DNA of 36,527 nucleotides. Source: Candidatus Martarchaeota archaeon. Lineage in GTDB: Archaea; Micrarchaeota; Micrarchaeia; Micrarchaeales; CABMGC01. The notes beneath the pieces are model-generated. The model made no database searches and was not told the origin of the DNA. It worked only from the letters and a program-made list of their open reading frames with translations. Positions 8,549 to 16,405 of the stretch are shown one piece after another (the first letter of the stretch is position 1; the number at the start of each line of letters is the position of its first letter). Position numbers and translations under genes: made by a program. Location of the stretch: positions 1-36,527 of the forward strand of contig JAMCSX010000018.1 in NCBI GenBank assembly GCA_023379055.1, in the 5' to 3' direction.

Positions 8549-9724
8549 ATGCAAAAAGATTTCTATACTGGAGAGCGCAAAAACTTTCCACTATCATTAA
8601 CCGACAGTGTGGAGACTCCCTGTTTTCTTGTCAATGAAGATCTTCTTATAAAGAACCTCGAGATTCTGGGGGAGTTAAAGCGGCGTACTGGTTCAAAGGT
8701 GCTTCTTGCCCTAAAGGCTTTTGCAATGCACAGCACCTTTCCTACTATACGCAGGTATCTCGATGGCACATGCGCTAGTGGTCCTATGGAAGCGAGATTG
8801 GGATACGAGAAATTCGGCAAGGAGGTCCATACCTCTGCAGTAGCCTATTCATACAAGGATATTAATGAGTCAATAAAGTATTCAGACGTATTAATCTTTA
8901 ATTCGATTGCGCAGTGGAAGAAATATAAGCCAATGCTCTTGGGATCCAAGAGAAAGGTAGAGATAGGACTAAGAGTAAATCCAGGATGGTCAGAAGTCAA
9001 AACCGACCTGTACAACCCAGTAATTCCGGGATCTAGGCTAGGCATAAGTTTGCATGATATCAGAAATGCGGATCTTGAAGGAATAGATGGGTTGCACTTC
9101 CATGCACTGTGCGAGCAGAATGCTGATGTATTGGTTAGGGTGCTTAAATCATTTGAAAGATTATACTCCGAATACATACCAAGAATGAAGTGGATAAATT
9201 TTGGAGGTGGGCACCACATAACAAGGGATGATTATGACCTAGATCTACTTGTAAATACAATAAACAAATTCAAGAAAAAATACGGGGTCCAGGTACACTT
9301 GGAGCCTGGAGAGGCCGTTGCGCTTAACTGCGGAGTCTTAGTATCAAGTGTGCTGGATGTGGTGCATAATGGGGTTGATATAGCAATACTAGATACGTCT
9401 GCAGAGGCACATATGCCAGATGTGCTTGCGCAACCATACCGGCCAAACATAATCGGTGCAGGAAGGCCAAAGGAGCTAAAGCATACTTACAGGCTCGGGG
9501 GCCTTACATGCCTTGCAGGAGACATTATAGGTGACTACTCATTTGCAAAGGAACTCCATCCCGGCGATCGAATAGTGTTCCTTGACATGGCACATTATAC
9601 CATGGTAAAGGCCACAACATTCAACGGAGTCAGGCACCCTTCGATAATATTGTATAATAAACAAAAAGGAGCCAAAGTAATCAGGAGGTTTGGCTACAAA
9701 GACTATAAAGACAGACTATCGTAA
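8549..9724 (+). CDS. nspC: Carboxynorspermidine/carboxyspermidine decarboxylase
   Basis: This 391-residue PLP enzyme has the alanine-racemase-type (fold III) barrel. The PLP lysine is in VLLALKAFAMHS (K56). Family marks are LDGTCASGPMEARLG, VHTSAVAYSYKDI, the phosphate-binding region NFGGGHHITRDDYD, and the C-terminal LTCLAGDIIGDY and DMAHYTMVKATTFNG blocks that separate NspC from ornithine and diaminopimelate decarboxylases. It removes the carboxyl group left by the previous enzyme to give norspermidine or spermidine. The gene lies nine bases after the dehydrogenase gene and is surely co-transcribed with it. The second active-site element comes from the partner subunit in this dimeric family. 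Confidence 0.93.
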   Translation: MQKDFYTGERKNFPLSLTDSVETPCFLVNEDLLIKNLEILGELKRRTGSKVLLALKAFAMHSTFPTIRRYLDGTCASGPMEARLGYEKFGKEVHTSAVAYSYKDINESIKYSDVLIFNSIAQWKKYKPMLLGSKRKVEIGLRVNPGWSEVKTDLYNPVIPGSRLGISLHDIRNADLEGIDGLHFHALCEQNADVLVRVLKSFERLYSEYIPRMKWINFGGGHHITRDDYDLDLLVNTINKFKKKYGVQVHLEPGEAVALNCGVLVSSVLDVVHNGVDIAILDTSAEAHMPDVLAQPYRPNIIGAGRPKELKHTYRLGGLTCLAGDIIGDYSFAKELHPGDRIVFLDMAHYTMVKATTFNGVRHPSIILYNKQKGAKVIRRFGYKDYKDRLS

Positions 9725-9733
9725 AAGATAAAC

Positions 9734-9741
9734 TATAAAAA
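9734..9741 (+). promoter_or_regulatory. Possible internal TATA box
   Basis: TATAAAAA lies about 37 bases before the TTG start at 9774, so a separate or additional promoter may drive the deoxyhypusine-synthase-like gene and the agu genes behind it. The 49-base gap here is the largest inside the cluster. Confidence 0.4.
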
Positions 9742-9773
9742 GGCAGAATTGAAGGATTAACATAGGCGTATAC

Positions 9774-10796
9774 TTGAAAAACATCCGATACTTGAAAGAA
9801 AGAATAAATCACATAGGCATAGAGACAAATAGCATATCTGAGCTTATGGACGCCTTCTCTTCCATGGCATTCCAATCAAGGAATCTGTCAAATGCCGCAG
9901 ATATATACAACAAGATGCTTGGAGACAAGGATTGTACCATAATACTCTGCCTTGCAGGATCACTGTTCAGTGCAGGTTTGAAGAGGATAGTTTACCAGAT
10001 GGTTTCAAACAATATGGTTGACGCAATAGTCTCCACAGGCGCAATAATTGTTGACCAGGATTTTTTTGAGGGGCTTGGATTCAGCCATTATCGCGGAACG
10101 CCAATGGTGGACGACGAGGATCTTAGGAAGAGCGCAATAGACAGAATATACGATACATACATAAGCGAGGATGACCTTAAGGTATGCGATAATACAATAG
10201 AACAGATAGCCAGTGGACTGGACCAAAGACCGTACTCTTCAAGAGAATTTATAATAGAAATGGGCAGATACCTGAACAAGCATGGAAAGAGACACGATTC
10301 CGTTGTTCTGGAGGCATACAAGAAGGGAGTTCCAATATTCGTACCTGCATTCTCAGATTGCAGCGCAGGATTCGGTCTTGTCATGCATCAATGGAAAAAC
10401 CCACAGAGGCACATATCAATAGACTCGGCAAAGGATTTCCTTGAGCTTACAAAGATAAAGATAGCTTCCAGAGAAAGCGGTCTTCTCATGATAGGCGGTG
10501 GAGTACCGAAGAATTTTGCACAGGATACTGTTGTCGCAGCAGAGTCGCTTAATAAAAAAGTCTCAATGCACAAATATGCCGTACAGATAACTGTGGCAGA
10601 CGAGAGGGATGGCGCATTGTCCGGATCAACATTAAAGGAAGCCCATTCCTGGGGGAAAATAGACACCAAATACACGCAGATGGTATATTCCGAGGCTACC
10701 CTAGCGCTTCCATTGCTTGCCTCATATGCATATCATAAAGGCAACTGGAAAGCAAGGAAGCCAAAGAACTTCAACAAAAAGCTAGAAAAACTGTGA
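9774..10796 (+). CDS. Deoxyhypusine synthase-like protein (possible polyamine synthase)
   Basis: This 340-residue member of the deoxyhypusine synthase family starts at TTG (no ATG or GTG fits upstream). The C-terminal LKEAHSWGKID keeps the catalytic lysine region (K295, matching the Lys of the enzyme-imine in the family), and DERDGALSGS and GVPKNFAQDTVVAAE are conserved. The canonical NAD-site segment TTAGGxEED of eukaryotic and archaeal deoxyhypusine synthases is absent. The corresponding position reads STGAIIVDQDFFEGLG, followed by HYRGTP and an IDRIYDTYI block, a pattern of the divergent DHS-like group also found in bacteria. It may modify aIF5A with spermidine, or transfer aminobutyl groups between small polyamines (homospermidine-type activity). 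Clustering with polyamine genes fits either reading. Confidence 0.85.
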   Translation: MKNIRYLKERINHIGIETNSISELMDAFSSMAFQSRNLSNAADIYNKMLGDKDCTIILCLAGSLFSAGLKRIVYQMVSNNMVDAIVSTGAIIVDQDFFEGLGFSHYRGTPMVDDEDLRKSAIDRIYDTYISEDDLKVCDNTIEQIASGLDQRPYSSREFIIEMGRYLNKHGKRHDSVVLEAYKKGVPIFVPAFSDCSAGFGLVMHQWKNPQRHISIDSAKDFLELTKIKIASRESGLLMIGGGVPKNFAQDTVVAAESLNKKVSMHKYAVQITVADERDGALSGSTLKEAHSWGKIDTKYTQMVYSEATLALPLLASYAYHKGNWKARKPKNFNKKLEKL

Positions 10797-10802
10797 AATA
10801 TC

Positions 10803-11675
10803 ATGAACTATGAAAAAGACAAAATTACCGTAGCCTTGATCCAGATGAGCATGTCAAAGAATCCTGAAGATAATACTGCAAAGGCAATAAGCGGAATAGA
10901 AGAAGCCGCAAAAAAGGGTGCAGATGTAATATGCCTTCCTGAACTGTTCAGATCAACATATTTCTGCCAGGATGAAGATTCCGAGAACTTTGGGCTTGCC
11001 GAAGCTATACCTGGAAATACCACTGCGGCGATGTCAAAGGTTGCAAAGAACACAAACGCTACAATAATCGCAGGAATATTTGAAAAGCGCGCAAGCGGCC
11101 TGTACCACAACTCTGCAGTCGTAATAGATGGCTCAGGCAAGCTCATAGGAACATACAGAAAGATGCATATACCTGACGATCCACATTACTACGAGAAATT
11201 CTATTTCACACCTGGCGATCTCGGATTCAAGTCATTTTCAACTATTCATGGGAAACTTGGAGTTATGATCTGCTGGGACCAGTGGTATCCTGAAGCCGCT
11301 CGCATTACTGCGCTGCAGGGCGCGCAGATTTTGTTTTATCCAACAGCCATAGGCTGGTTTCCCGAAGAGGAAGACTCCTCCAGTGAGATGCAAAATGCCT
11401 GGGAAACTATACAAAGGGCGCATGGCATAGCAAACGGCGTATTCGTTGCCTCGGTAAACAGGGTGGGCACGGAGGGAAGGATAAGATTCTGGGGGTCATC
11501 ATTCATCTCTGGCCCATTCGGCGAAATATTGGCTAAGGCAAGCCCCGACAAGGAAGAGATACTGATTGCAAAATGCGACCTTGGCAAAATAGACGATACC
11601 CGGCATGACTGGCCATTTCTTAGGGACAGGAGAATAGATGCATACAAAGGAATTACATCAAGGTTCATTGATTAG
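10803..11675 (+). CDS. aguB: N-carbamoylputrescine amidohydrolase
   Basis: This 290-residue nitrilase-fold enzyme has the Glu-Lys-Cys triad visible as E47 in LPELF, K120 in YRKMHIPDDP and C157 in MICWDQWYPEAAR. The DDPHYYEKFYFTPGD and WETIQRAHGIAN segments are typical of N-carbamoylputrescine amidases and separate it from generic nitrilases. It hydrolyses N-carbamoylputrescine to putrescine, ammonia and CO2. It begins six bases after the DHS-like gene and is followed eleven bases later by agmatine deiminase, its pathway partner. Confidence 0.95.
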   Translation: MNYEKDKITVALIQMSMSKNPEDNTAKAISGIEEAAKKGADVICLPELFRSTYFCQDEDSENFGLAEAIPGNTTAAMSKVAKNTNATIIAGIFEKRASGLYHNSAVVIDGSGKLIGTYRKMHIPDDPHYYEKFYFTPGDLGFKSFSTIHGKLGVMICWDQWYPEAARITALQGAQILFYPTAIGWFPEEEDSSSEMQNAWETIQRAHGIANGVFVASVNRVGTEGRIRFWGSSFISGPFGEILAKASPDKEEILIAKCDLGKIDDTRHDWPFLRDRRIDAYKGITSRFID

Positions 11676-11686
11676 TTGGTCTTCTA

Positions 11687-12721
11687 ATGGAAAGAGTGCC
11701 TTTTGATCTTGGATATAGAATGCCTGCAGAGTGGTCTACGCATCAAGGCACATGGATATCGTGGCCAAAGAATGTGGATTCTTTCCCAGATAAACTGCTT
11801 CCAAAAGTCGAAGATACCTACATTAGCATCATAGAAGTGCTGCACAAGAATGAAGACGTGCATCTTCTTGTCGATGATAAAAATAGTGAAGATAAGGTAT
11901 GCCGGCTGCTTGAATCAAGAAATGTCGGGAATGAACGACTGTTTTTTCACAGAATCTGCACTTCGGATGTATGGTTCAGAGATTACGGCCCAATATTCCT
12001 CAAAAAGATAACAGGCGAGGTGGCATATACTCACTGGATATTCAATGCGTGGGGAAACAAATACGAGGATCTTAGGCTTGATGCGCATGTACCTGATGAC
12101 ATGCCTCTTGAAGGCATTAAGAAGTTCAGAATTCCAATGGTCCTTGAAGGCGGGTCAATAGATGTTAATGGCATTGGCACATGTCTTACTACTGAACAAT
12201 GCCTTCTCAATAAAAACCGGAATCCGCAGTTCAGCAAGCAGCAGATAGAGATGCATCTACGTGACTATCTTGGTGCAACAAATGTAATATGGCTCAAGGA
12301 AGGCATATCTGGAGACGATACAGACGGTCATGTTGACGACCTTGCAAGGTTTGTAAACGAAACTACTGTGGTGTGCGCACTTGAAACAAACGAGAAAGAT
12401 GAAAACCATGCGCGGCTTAAGGATAACCTCAAACGGCTCAGGTCAGCCAAGGACCAGGAGGGACACGCACTCAATGTCATTCAGGTTCCAATGCCCGCAC
12501 CTGTTATATACGGCGGCCTGCGGCTTCCTGCAAGTTACACCAACTTCTATATCGCAAACAAATCCGTACTTGTACCTACGTTCGGAGACAAAAACGATGC
12601 AAAGGTACTTTACACGCTTGGCAGTCTGTTTAAGGGAAGAGACGTGATAGGAATAAACTGCCGTGAACTGATATATGGATTAGGCGCAATACATTGCGTA
12701 ACCCAGCAGCAGCCGTCATAA
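11687..12721 (+). CDS. aguA: Agmatine deiminase
   Basis: This 344-residue protein belongs to the peptidyl-arginine-deiminase/amidinotransferase fold. The motifs are PAEWSTHQGTWISWP near the start, DVWFRDYGPIF, LEGGSIDVNG, GDDTDGHVDDLARF with the catalytic His, and the C-terminal AIHCVTQQ with nucleophile C337. It converts agmatine to N-carbamoylputrescine, the substrate of the gene just before it. No arginine decarboxylase is visible in the window, so the agmatine source lies elsewhere. It is the last gene of the cluster; a new TATA box follows within 35 bases of its stop. Confidence 0.96.
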   Translation: MERVPFDLGYRMPAEWSTHQGTWISWPKNVDSFPDKLLPKVEDTYISIIEVLHKNEDVHLLVDDKNSEDKVCRLLESRNVGNERLFFHRICTSDVWFRDYGPIFLKKITGEVAYTHWIFNAWGNKYEDLRLDAHVPDDMPLEGIKKFRIPMVLEGGSIDVNGIGTCLTTEQCLLNKNRNPQFSKQQIEMHLRDYLGATNVIWLKEGISGDDTDGHVDDLARFVNETTVVCALETNEKDENHARLKDNLKRLRSAKDQEGHALNVIQVPMPAPVIYGGLRLPASYTNFYIANKSVLVPTFGDKNDAKVLYTLGSLFKGRDVIGINCRELIYGLGAIHCVTQQQPS

Positions 12722-12754
12722 CCTCAATTCGACATTAGTCGTTCCTGGCTACGA

Positions 12755-12764
12755 CTTTTTAAAT
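12755..12764 (+). promoter_or_regulatory. TATA box for the 12797 gene
   Basis: CTTTTTAAAT follows a short GC-rich stretch and is centred about 37 bases before the ATG at 12797. It marks a new transcription unit after the polyamine cluster, with a leader of about ten bases. Confidence 0.5.
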
Positions 12765-12796
12765 ATTCCATATCTAACATCCAAGCAGGTGTATAA

Positions 12797-13120
12797 ATGT
12801 CTATATTGATAATGCACAAGGGGAGGTATGACCTGACTTCTGCAAGGAGGGCGTTCACGGATATTGGTGTGATGCGTTCACAGCTACTTAAAGTAGCTGC
12901 TTCTGAAGACCATGCAGTAATAGCGCATAATGGAGTAATGAGAGGATTCTACAGATCAAAAAAAGGTTATGGGTGGATAGAAGACGGAGTATCTGTCAGG
13001 GAGTCTCTTGTTCTATGCACCTGCGCAGTAATAACTGCAGGGACAAAAGTCCCAGAGGATGCAACATCTGTATATGGCGGCACATACGGGAATACTTACA
13101 CATATTCCGTATACGAGTAA
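12797..13120 (+). CDS. Small conserved-looking protein of unknown function
   Basis: The protein has 107 residues from an ATG with a well-placed TATA box. I do not recognise the family. It has no signal peptide or membrane segment. The sequence is mixed alpha/beta in character, with LTSARRAFTDIGVMRSQLLKVA probably helical, then several short strands. It has a CTC pair (residues about 74-76) and a glycine/tyrosine-rich C-terminus (GGTYGNTYTYSVYE). It is not a pyruvoyl-dependent arginine decarboxylase or an AdoMet decarboxylase by motif, despite the tempting position after the polyamine genes. Coding status is supported by the promoter and by the next gene's own promoter following tightly. Confidence 0.75.
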   Translation: MSILIMHKGRYDLTSARRAFTDIGVMRSQLLKVAASEDHAVIAHNGVMRGFYRSKKGYGWIEDGVSVRESLVLCTCAVITAGTKVPEDATSVYGGTYGNTYTYSVYE

Positions 13121-13122
13121 GT

Positions 13123-13130
13123 GTTTTTAA
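13123..13130 (+). promoter_or_regulatory. TATA box for a leaderless transcript of the 13152 gene
   Basis: GTTTTTAA is centred about 26 bases before the ATG at 13152, the spacing expected when transcription starts at the first base of the start codon. No Shine-Dalgarno sequence is present, which fits a leaderless mRNA. Confidence 0.55.
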
Positions 13131-13151
13131 CTTTGTCACCAAAACAGCCTC

Positions 13152-14663
13152 ATGGCTGTCGGAGATCTGATGAGGCTTATAGCTCATAATGCACCTGAGC
13201 TTCCCAAAGATTGTGAATGGATAAATACAGCAAGGCCTCTCCTGCTCTCAAAGCTTTCTGGTAATATAGTAATACTAGATTTTTGGACATACTGCTGCAT
13301 AAACTGCGTTCACATGATTCACGTGCTCTCAAAGATAGAAAAGAAGTATAAGGATTACCCTGTTGTGATAATCGGGGTGCATTCTGCAAAATTTAAAAAT
13401 GAGAACAACTCAAAGAACATATCCGAGGCAATATCCAGGTATGGTATACAACATCCGGTTGTTTCCGATAAAGAAATGCACGCATGGGCGCTTTTCGGGG
13501 TAAATGCCTGGCCCACAATGGTGATAATAGGTCCTACCGGGAGGATAGAATACAAAATTGCCGGAGAGCTAAGTTTTGAACAGCTTGACCAGCTTTTATC
13601 AGGAATAATACACGATGCTAAAAGCGCAGGGACGCTTGCAAAACACAAATCAAGCATATTCATAAGGAGTCAGAGCCATCAATCACTATTGTCATATCCC
13701 GGAAAGATATCTTTCTCAAAGGACGGATCAAGATTCGCACTTAGCGATTCAAACCACAACAGGATTCTAATAGTCAATTCAAGGAACGGCAAAATACTGG
13801 ATTCAATAGGGAATAGGGACTGTGGTCTAGATGATGGACGTTTTAATGAAGTCTCATTCTCCAGGCCGCAGGGAATATTGTGGCATAACGATTCTGTATA
13901 CGTTGCAGATACTGGGAATCATGCAATAAGACGCATATCACTAACCGACAGGCATGTGGATACAATTGCAGGTACCGGATTGATGGGTTCGTATGCCGAA
14001 TATGGACTAAGTTATCCCGCATGTTCTATCCAGCTAAACTCTCCCTGGGATTTAGCAACTGACGGGAGAACAATATTCATTGCAATGGCGGGTCTACACC
14101 AGATATGGAGTTACTCCATAATGGAAGGTTTAATCTCCCCATTTGCAGGTTCAGGAATCGAGAATATTGGTGACGGGCCACTTGAGTACGCTGAATTTGC
14201 GCAACCAAGCGGATTGTGGTTGCAAGAGAATACCCTCTATGTTGCAGATAGCGAGGTGTCTGGGGTCAGATTCATATCCCTCAGTAAAGGGTTAGTTGGC
14301 ACAATAGTGGGCAGGGGGCTGTTTACCTTTGGCGACAGAACCGGAAGCATCTCGGATGCCCTGCTTCAGCATCCAATCGGAATAACCGGCTGCAAGAGCA
14401 CGCTATATGTAGCTGATACATATAATAACTCAATAAAAGCCATAGACTTGAAAAAGAATTCTATATGCGACGTGATATCTGGAAATGGAAAGGAATCCAT
14501 GTGCAGAATAAACGCTCCGAGATGTGACACGCTTCCCCTTTTTGAGCCGAACGACGTAAAAATATTTAGTAACATACTATATATTACAGATACAAATAAT
14601 CATATTGTAAGATGCTTTGATTTGAAGGAAAGGTGTATGAAAACCTTTAAAATGAGTGAGTGA
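13152..14663 (+). CDS. Thioredoxin-like plus NHL-repeat protein (NHLRC2-like)
   Basis: The 503-residue protein has two parts. Residues about 15-155 form a thioredoxin-like (TlpA/AhpC-type) domain with the redox motif FWTYCCINCVH (C48, C49, C52), WPTMVIIGPTGRI as the cis-proline region, and no signal peptide. Residues about 175-500 contain at least five NHL-type beta-propeller repeats, seen as recurrent VYVADTGNHAIRRI-, LYVADTYNNSIKAI- and LYITDTNNHIVRCF-like strands. The same architecture and CCINC motif are known from NHLRC2 of animals and related bacterial proteins, whose biochemical role is unsettled. It is probably cytoplasmic. The stop abuts the next ATG, so it is co-expressed with the sugar-phosphate isomerase. 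Confidence 0.88.
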   Translation: MAVGDLMRLIAHNAPELPKDCEWINTARPLLLSKLSGNIVILDFWTYCCINCVHMIHVLSKIEKKYKDYPVVIIGVHSAKFKNENNSKNISEAISRYGIQHPVVSDKEMHAWALFGVNAWPTMVIIGPTGRIEYKIAGELSFEQLDQLLSGIIHDAKSAGTLAKHKSSIFIRSQSHQSLLSYPGKISFSKDGSRFALSDSNHNRILIVNSRNGKILDSIGNRDCGLDDGRFNEVSFSRPQGILWHNDSVYVADTGNHAIRRISLTDRHVDTIAGTGLMGSYAEYGLSYPACSIQLNSPWDLATDGRTIFIAMAGLHQIWSYSIMEGLISPFAGSGIENIGDGPLEYAEFAQPSGLWLQENTLYVADSEVSGVRFISLSKGLVGTIVGRGLFTFGDRTGSISDALLQHPIGITGCKSTLYVADTYNNSIKAIDLKKNSICDVISGNGKESMCRINAPRCDTLPLFEPNDVKIFSNILYITDTNNHIVRCFDLKERCMKTFKMSE

Positions 14664-15584
14664 ATGGACTTCATAGAAGAATTAAAGTTTCTCAAGGAGC
14701 AACTTAAGTTTACTGAGAGAGTACGCATTCCAAAACGCACTAAGAATGTAGTAATGGCAGGTATGGGGGGGTCAGGGATTGCCGGCAAGATATTCCAGGA
14801 GTTCTATTCCAGTATGCCAACATACCTTGTGGATGACTACAATATACCTGATTTTGTATCAGAGTCAACACTATTCATCGCTACAAGCTATTCTGGAAAT
14901 ACCGAAGAGACTCTGAATGCCACAAAAAATGCAATTAAGAAGGGCGCATATGTAGTCACAATAAGCTCCGGTGGCAAACTTATCGAATTAGGCCATCAGA
15001 GAATACGCATACCGCGTAGGGATCTGCAACCCAGATCCGTAACCGGATACATGTTAATGCCGCTGCTTAATGGTTTTAGGATTATCTCAGGCAAAGAAAT
15101 TAACAGAGCATACAAACTTCTTGCCGAACTTGACAAAAACAATTCACAGTGCCTCGGCCATGCAAAGGAATTATTCAAGTCAAAAGCAATACCAATAATA
15201 TATGGCGCGTCCCCATTCAAAAGCATGGCATACCGTTGGAAGACACAATTTAATGAAAATTCCAAGATAATTGGGTATTCAAACAGCTTCCCAGAACTAA
15301 ACCACAACGATACAATGGCGTTGGCGCTAACATCACTAAAGAACCACATGTACTTCATGGTATTCGGATCTGACGACAACAGGATAAGCAAGAGAATAAA
15401 GATAACCTCACAGATAACAAAATCAAATTTCAATATTATAACGCCGCAAGGACGTACGCCATTAGAAAAGATGTTCTACCTTCTCCATTATGGCGATTAT
15501 GTAACCTATCATTTCGGCATCTTAAGGAAAGTAAGCCCTACCGACGTCTCACTTATAGAAAAACTTAAATTGAAAATAGGATGA
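14664..15584 (+). CDS. Bifunctional phosphoglucose/phosphomannose isomerase
   Basis: The 306-residue protein has two SIS domains. The first has GMGGSGIAGK (about 33-42) and the sugar-phosphate loop SYSGNTEET. The second carries FPELNHND, the signature that defines the archaeal/bacterial PGI/PMI group. It interconverts fructose-6-phosphate with glucose-6-phosphate and mannose-6-phosphate. The mannose branch would feed glycan precursors, which is relevant because several surface proteins here are rich in N-glycosylation sites. The ATG follows the preceding stop directly. It converges with iscU with a three-base gap. Confidence 0.92.
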   Translation: MDFIEELKFLKEQLKFTERVRIPKRTKNVVMAGMGGSGIAGKIFQEFYSSMPTYLVDDYNIPDFVSESTLFIATSYSGNTEETLNATKNAIKKGAYVVTISSGGKLIELGHQRIRIPRRDLQPRSVTGYMLMPLLNGFRIISGKEINRAYKLLAELDKNNSQCLGHAKELFKSKAIPIIYGASPFKSMAYRWKTQFNENSKIIGYSNSFPELNHNDTMALALTSLKNHMYFMVFGSDDNRISKRIKITSQITKSNFNIITPQGRTPLEKMFYLLHYGDYVTYHFGILRKVSPTDVSLIEKLKLKIG

Positions 15585-15587
15585 AGT

Positions 15588-15992
15588 TCACAAGTCCCTG
15601 GTTTCGCTATCAATGGGTTTATGCTCGTATTCAAGAGCCGCCTTTCTCAATGCCCTAAGAGCCAGCGTAGCGCAATGCATTCTTACTGGGCCCGGGTCTA
15701 TATTTATCAGCTTAAGCAGGCGATCCCTCCCATATGTCTCTATATAAGAGAGGCTCTTCCCTCTTAGCGCTTCTGTAAGTATGCTTGATGTCCCCATTGA
15801 TATCACGCATCCAGAACCATTGAATCTTACATCCTTTACAATTCCACCCTCAACGCTAAGGTATATCGTAACCTTATCACCGCATGATATATTCTCCTCA
15901 TGTGCCTTGGCGTTGGGTCTGCCAAGCTCACCCTTGTTCTTTGGGTGCTCGTAATTGTATATCAGCTCTTCAGCATACATATCAAGATTCAT
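15588..15992 (-). CDS. iscU: Iron-sulfur cluster scaffold protein, IscU/NifU N-terminal type
   Basis: This 134-residue single-domain scaffold has the three cluster-ligand cysteines in ISCGDKV (C37), GSGCVISMGTSS (C62) and VRMHCATLALRAL (C107), with D39 of the CGD motif retained. The N-terminal YNYEHPKNKGEL is typical of the family. It assembles [2Fe-2S] or [4Fe-4S] clusters using sulfur from a cysteine desulfurase, but no desulfurase gene is in the window. It is last in a minus-strand series behind the CoA-binding protein (five-base gap) and the radical SAM enzyme, an iron-sulfur client. Confidence 0.94.
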   Translation of the reverse strand: MNLDMYAEELIYNYEHPKNKGELGRPNAKAHEENISCGDKVTIYLSVEGGIVKDVRFNGSGCVISMGTSSILTEALRGKSLSYIETYGRDRLLKLINIDPGPVRMHCATLALRALRKAALEYEHKPIDSETRDL

Positions 15993-15997
15993 TATAT

Positions 15998-16405
15998 CTA
16001 CTCCTGCAGTTTTTCATATTCTTTCATTATGCATCTATTCTGCACAAATCCAAGTCCATGTTCCTCAGCATATGCCTTAGCGTCATCATTCATTATTCCT
16101 TCCTGCAGCCACACTACCTTTGCCCCAATCCCAACCGCTTGTTTAGTTATCCCTAATGCCTCATTTCCAGGCCTAAACACGTCAACGATCCCAGCATTCG
16201 CATCTGCCGGTACGTTTGCAAGGCTCTTATATACCTTTTCACCAAGTAGCACGCTAGCCTCAGGATTTACCGGTATTATTCTGTATCCCACGGACTGCAT
16301 AAACCTTGATACCTTGTTGCTGTATTTGGATTCGTCGCGTGATAATCCAACAACAGCTATTACCTTATACCTTCTCAGTATATCAGGTATTTCCAGCGTT
16401 AACAC
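15998..16405 (-). CDS. CoA-binding domain protein (YccU type)
   Basis: This 135-residue protein is a single Rossmann-like CoA-binding domain. Its first part, VIAVVGLSRDESKYSNKV, resembles the nucleotide loop. The RIIPVNPEASVLLGEKVYKSL and AKVVWLQEGIMNDDAKAYAEE blocks are characteristic of the YccU group of small CoA-binding proteins. The physiological role of these stand-alone proteins is unsettled. It overlaps the end of the PAP2 gene by 23 bases, indicating one transcript with that gene. Confidence 0.88.
   Translation of the reverse strand: MLTLEIPDILRRYKVIAVVGLSRDESKYSNKVSRFMQSVGYRIIPVNPEASVLLGEKVYKSLANVPADANAGIVDVFRPGNEALGITKQAVGIGAKVVWLQEGIMNDDAKAYAEEHGLGFVQNRCIMKEYEKLQE

Noticed and set aside
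12797-13120. Arginine decarboxylase as the missing first step of the polyamine route
   Set aside because: The 107-residue protein has neither the pyruvoyl-type processing site nor AdoMetDC-like motifs, so the function was not assigned.
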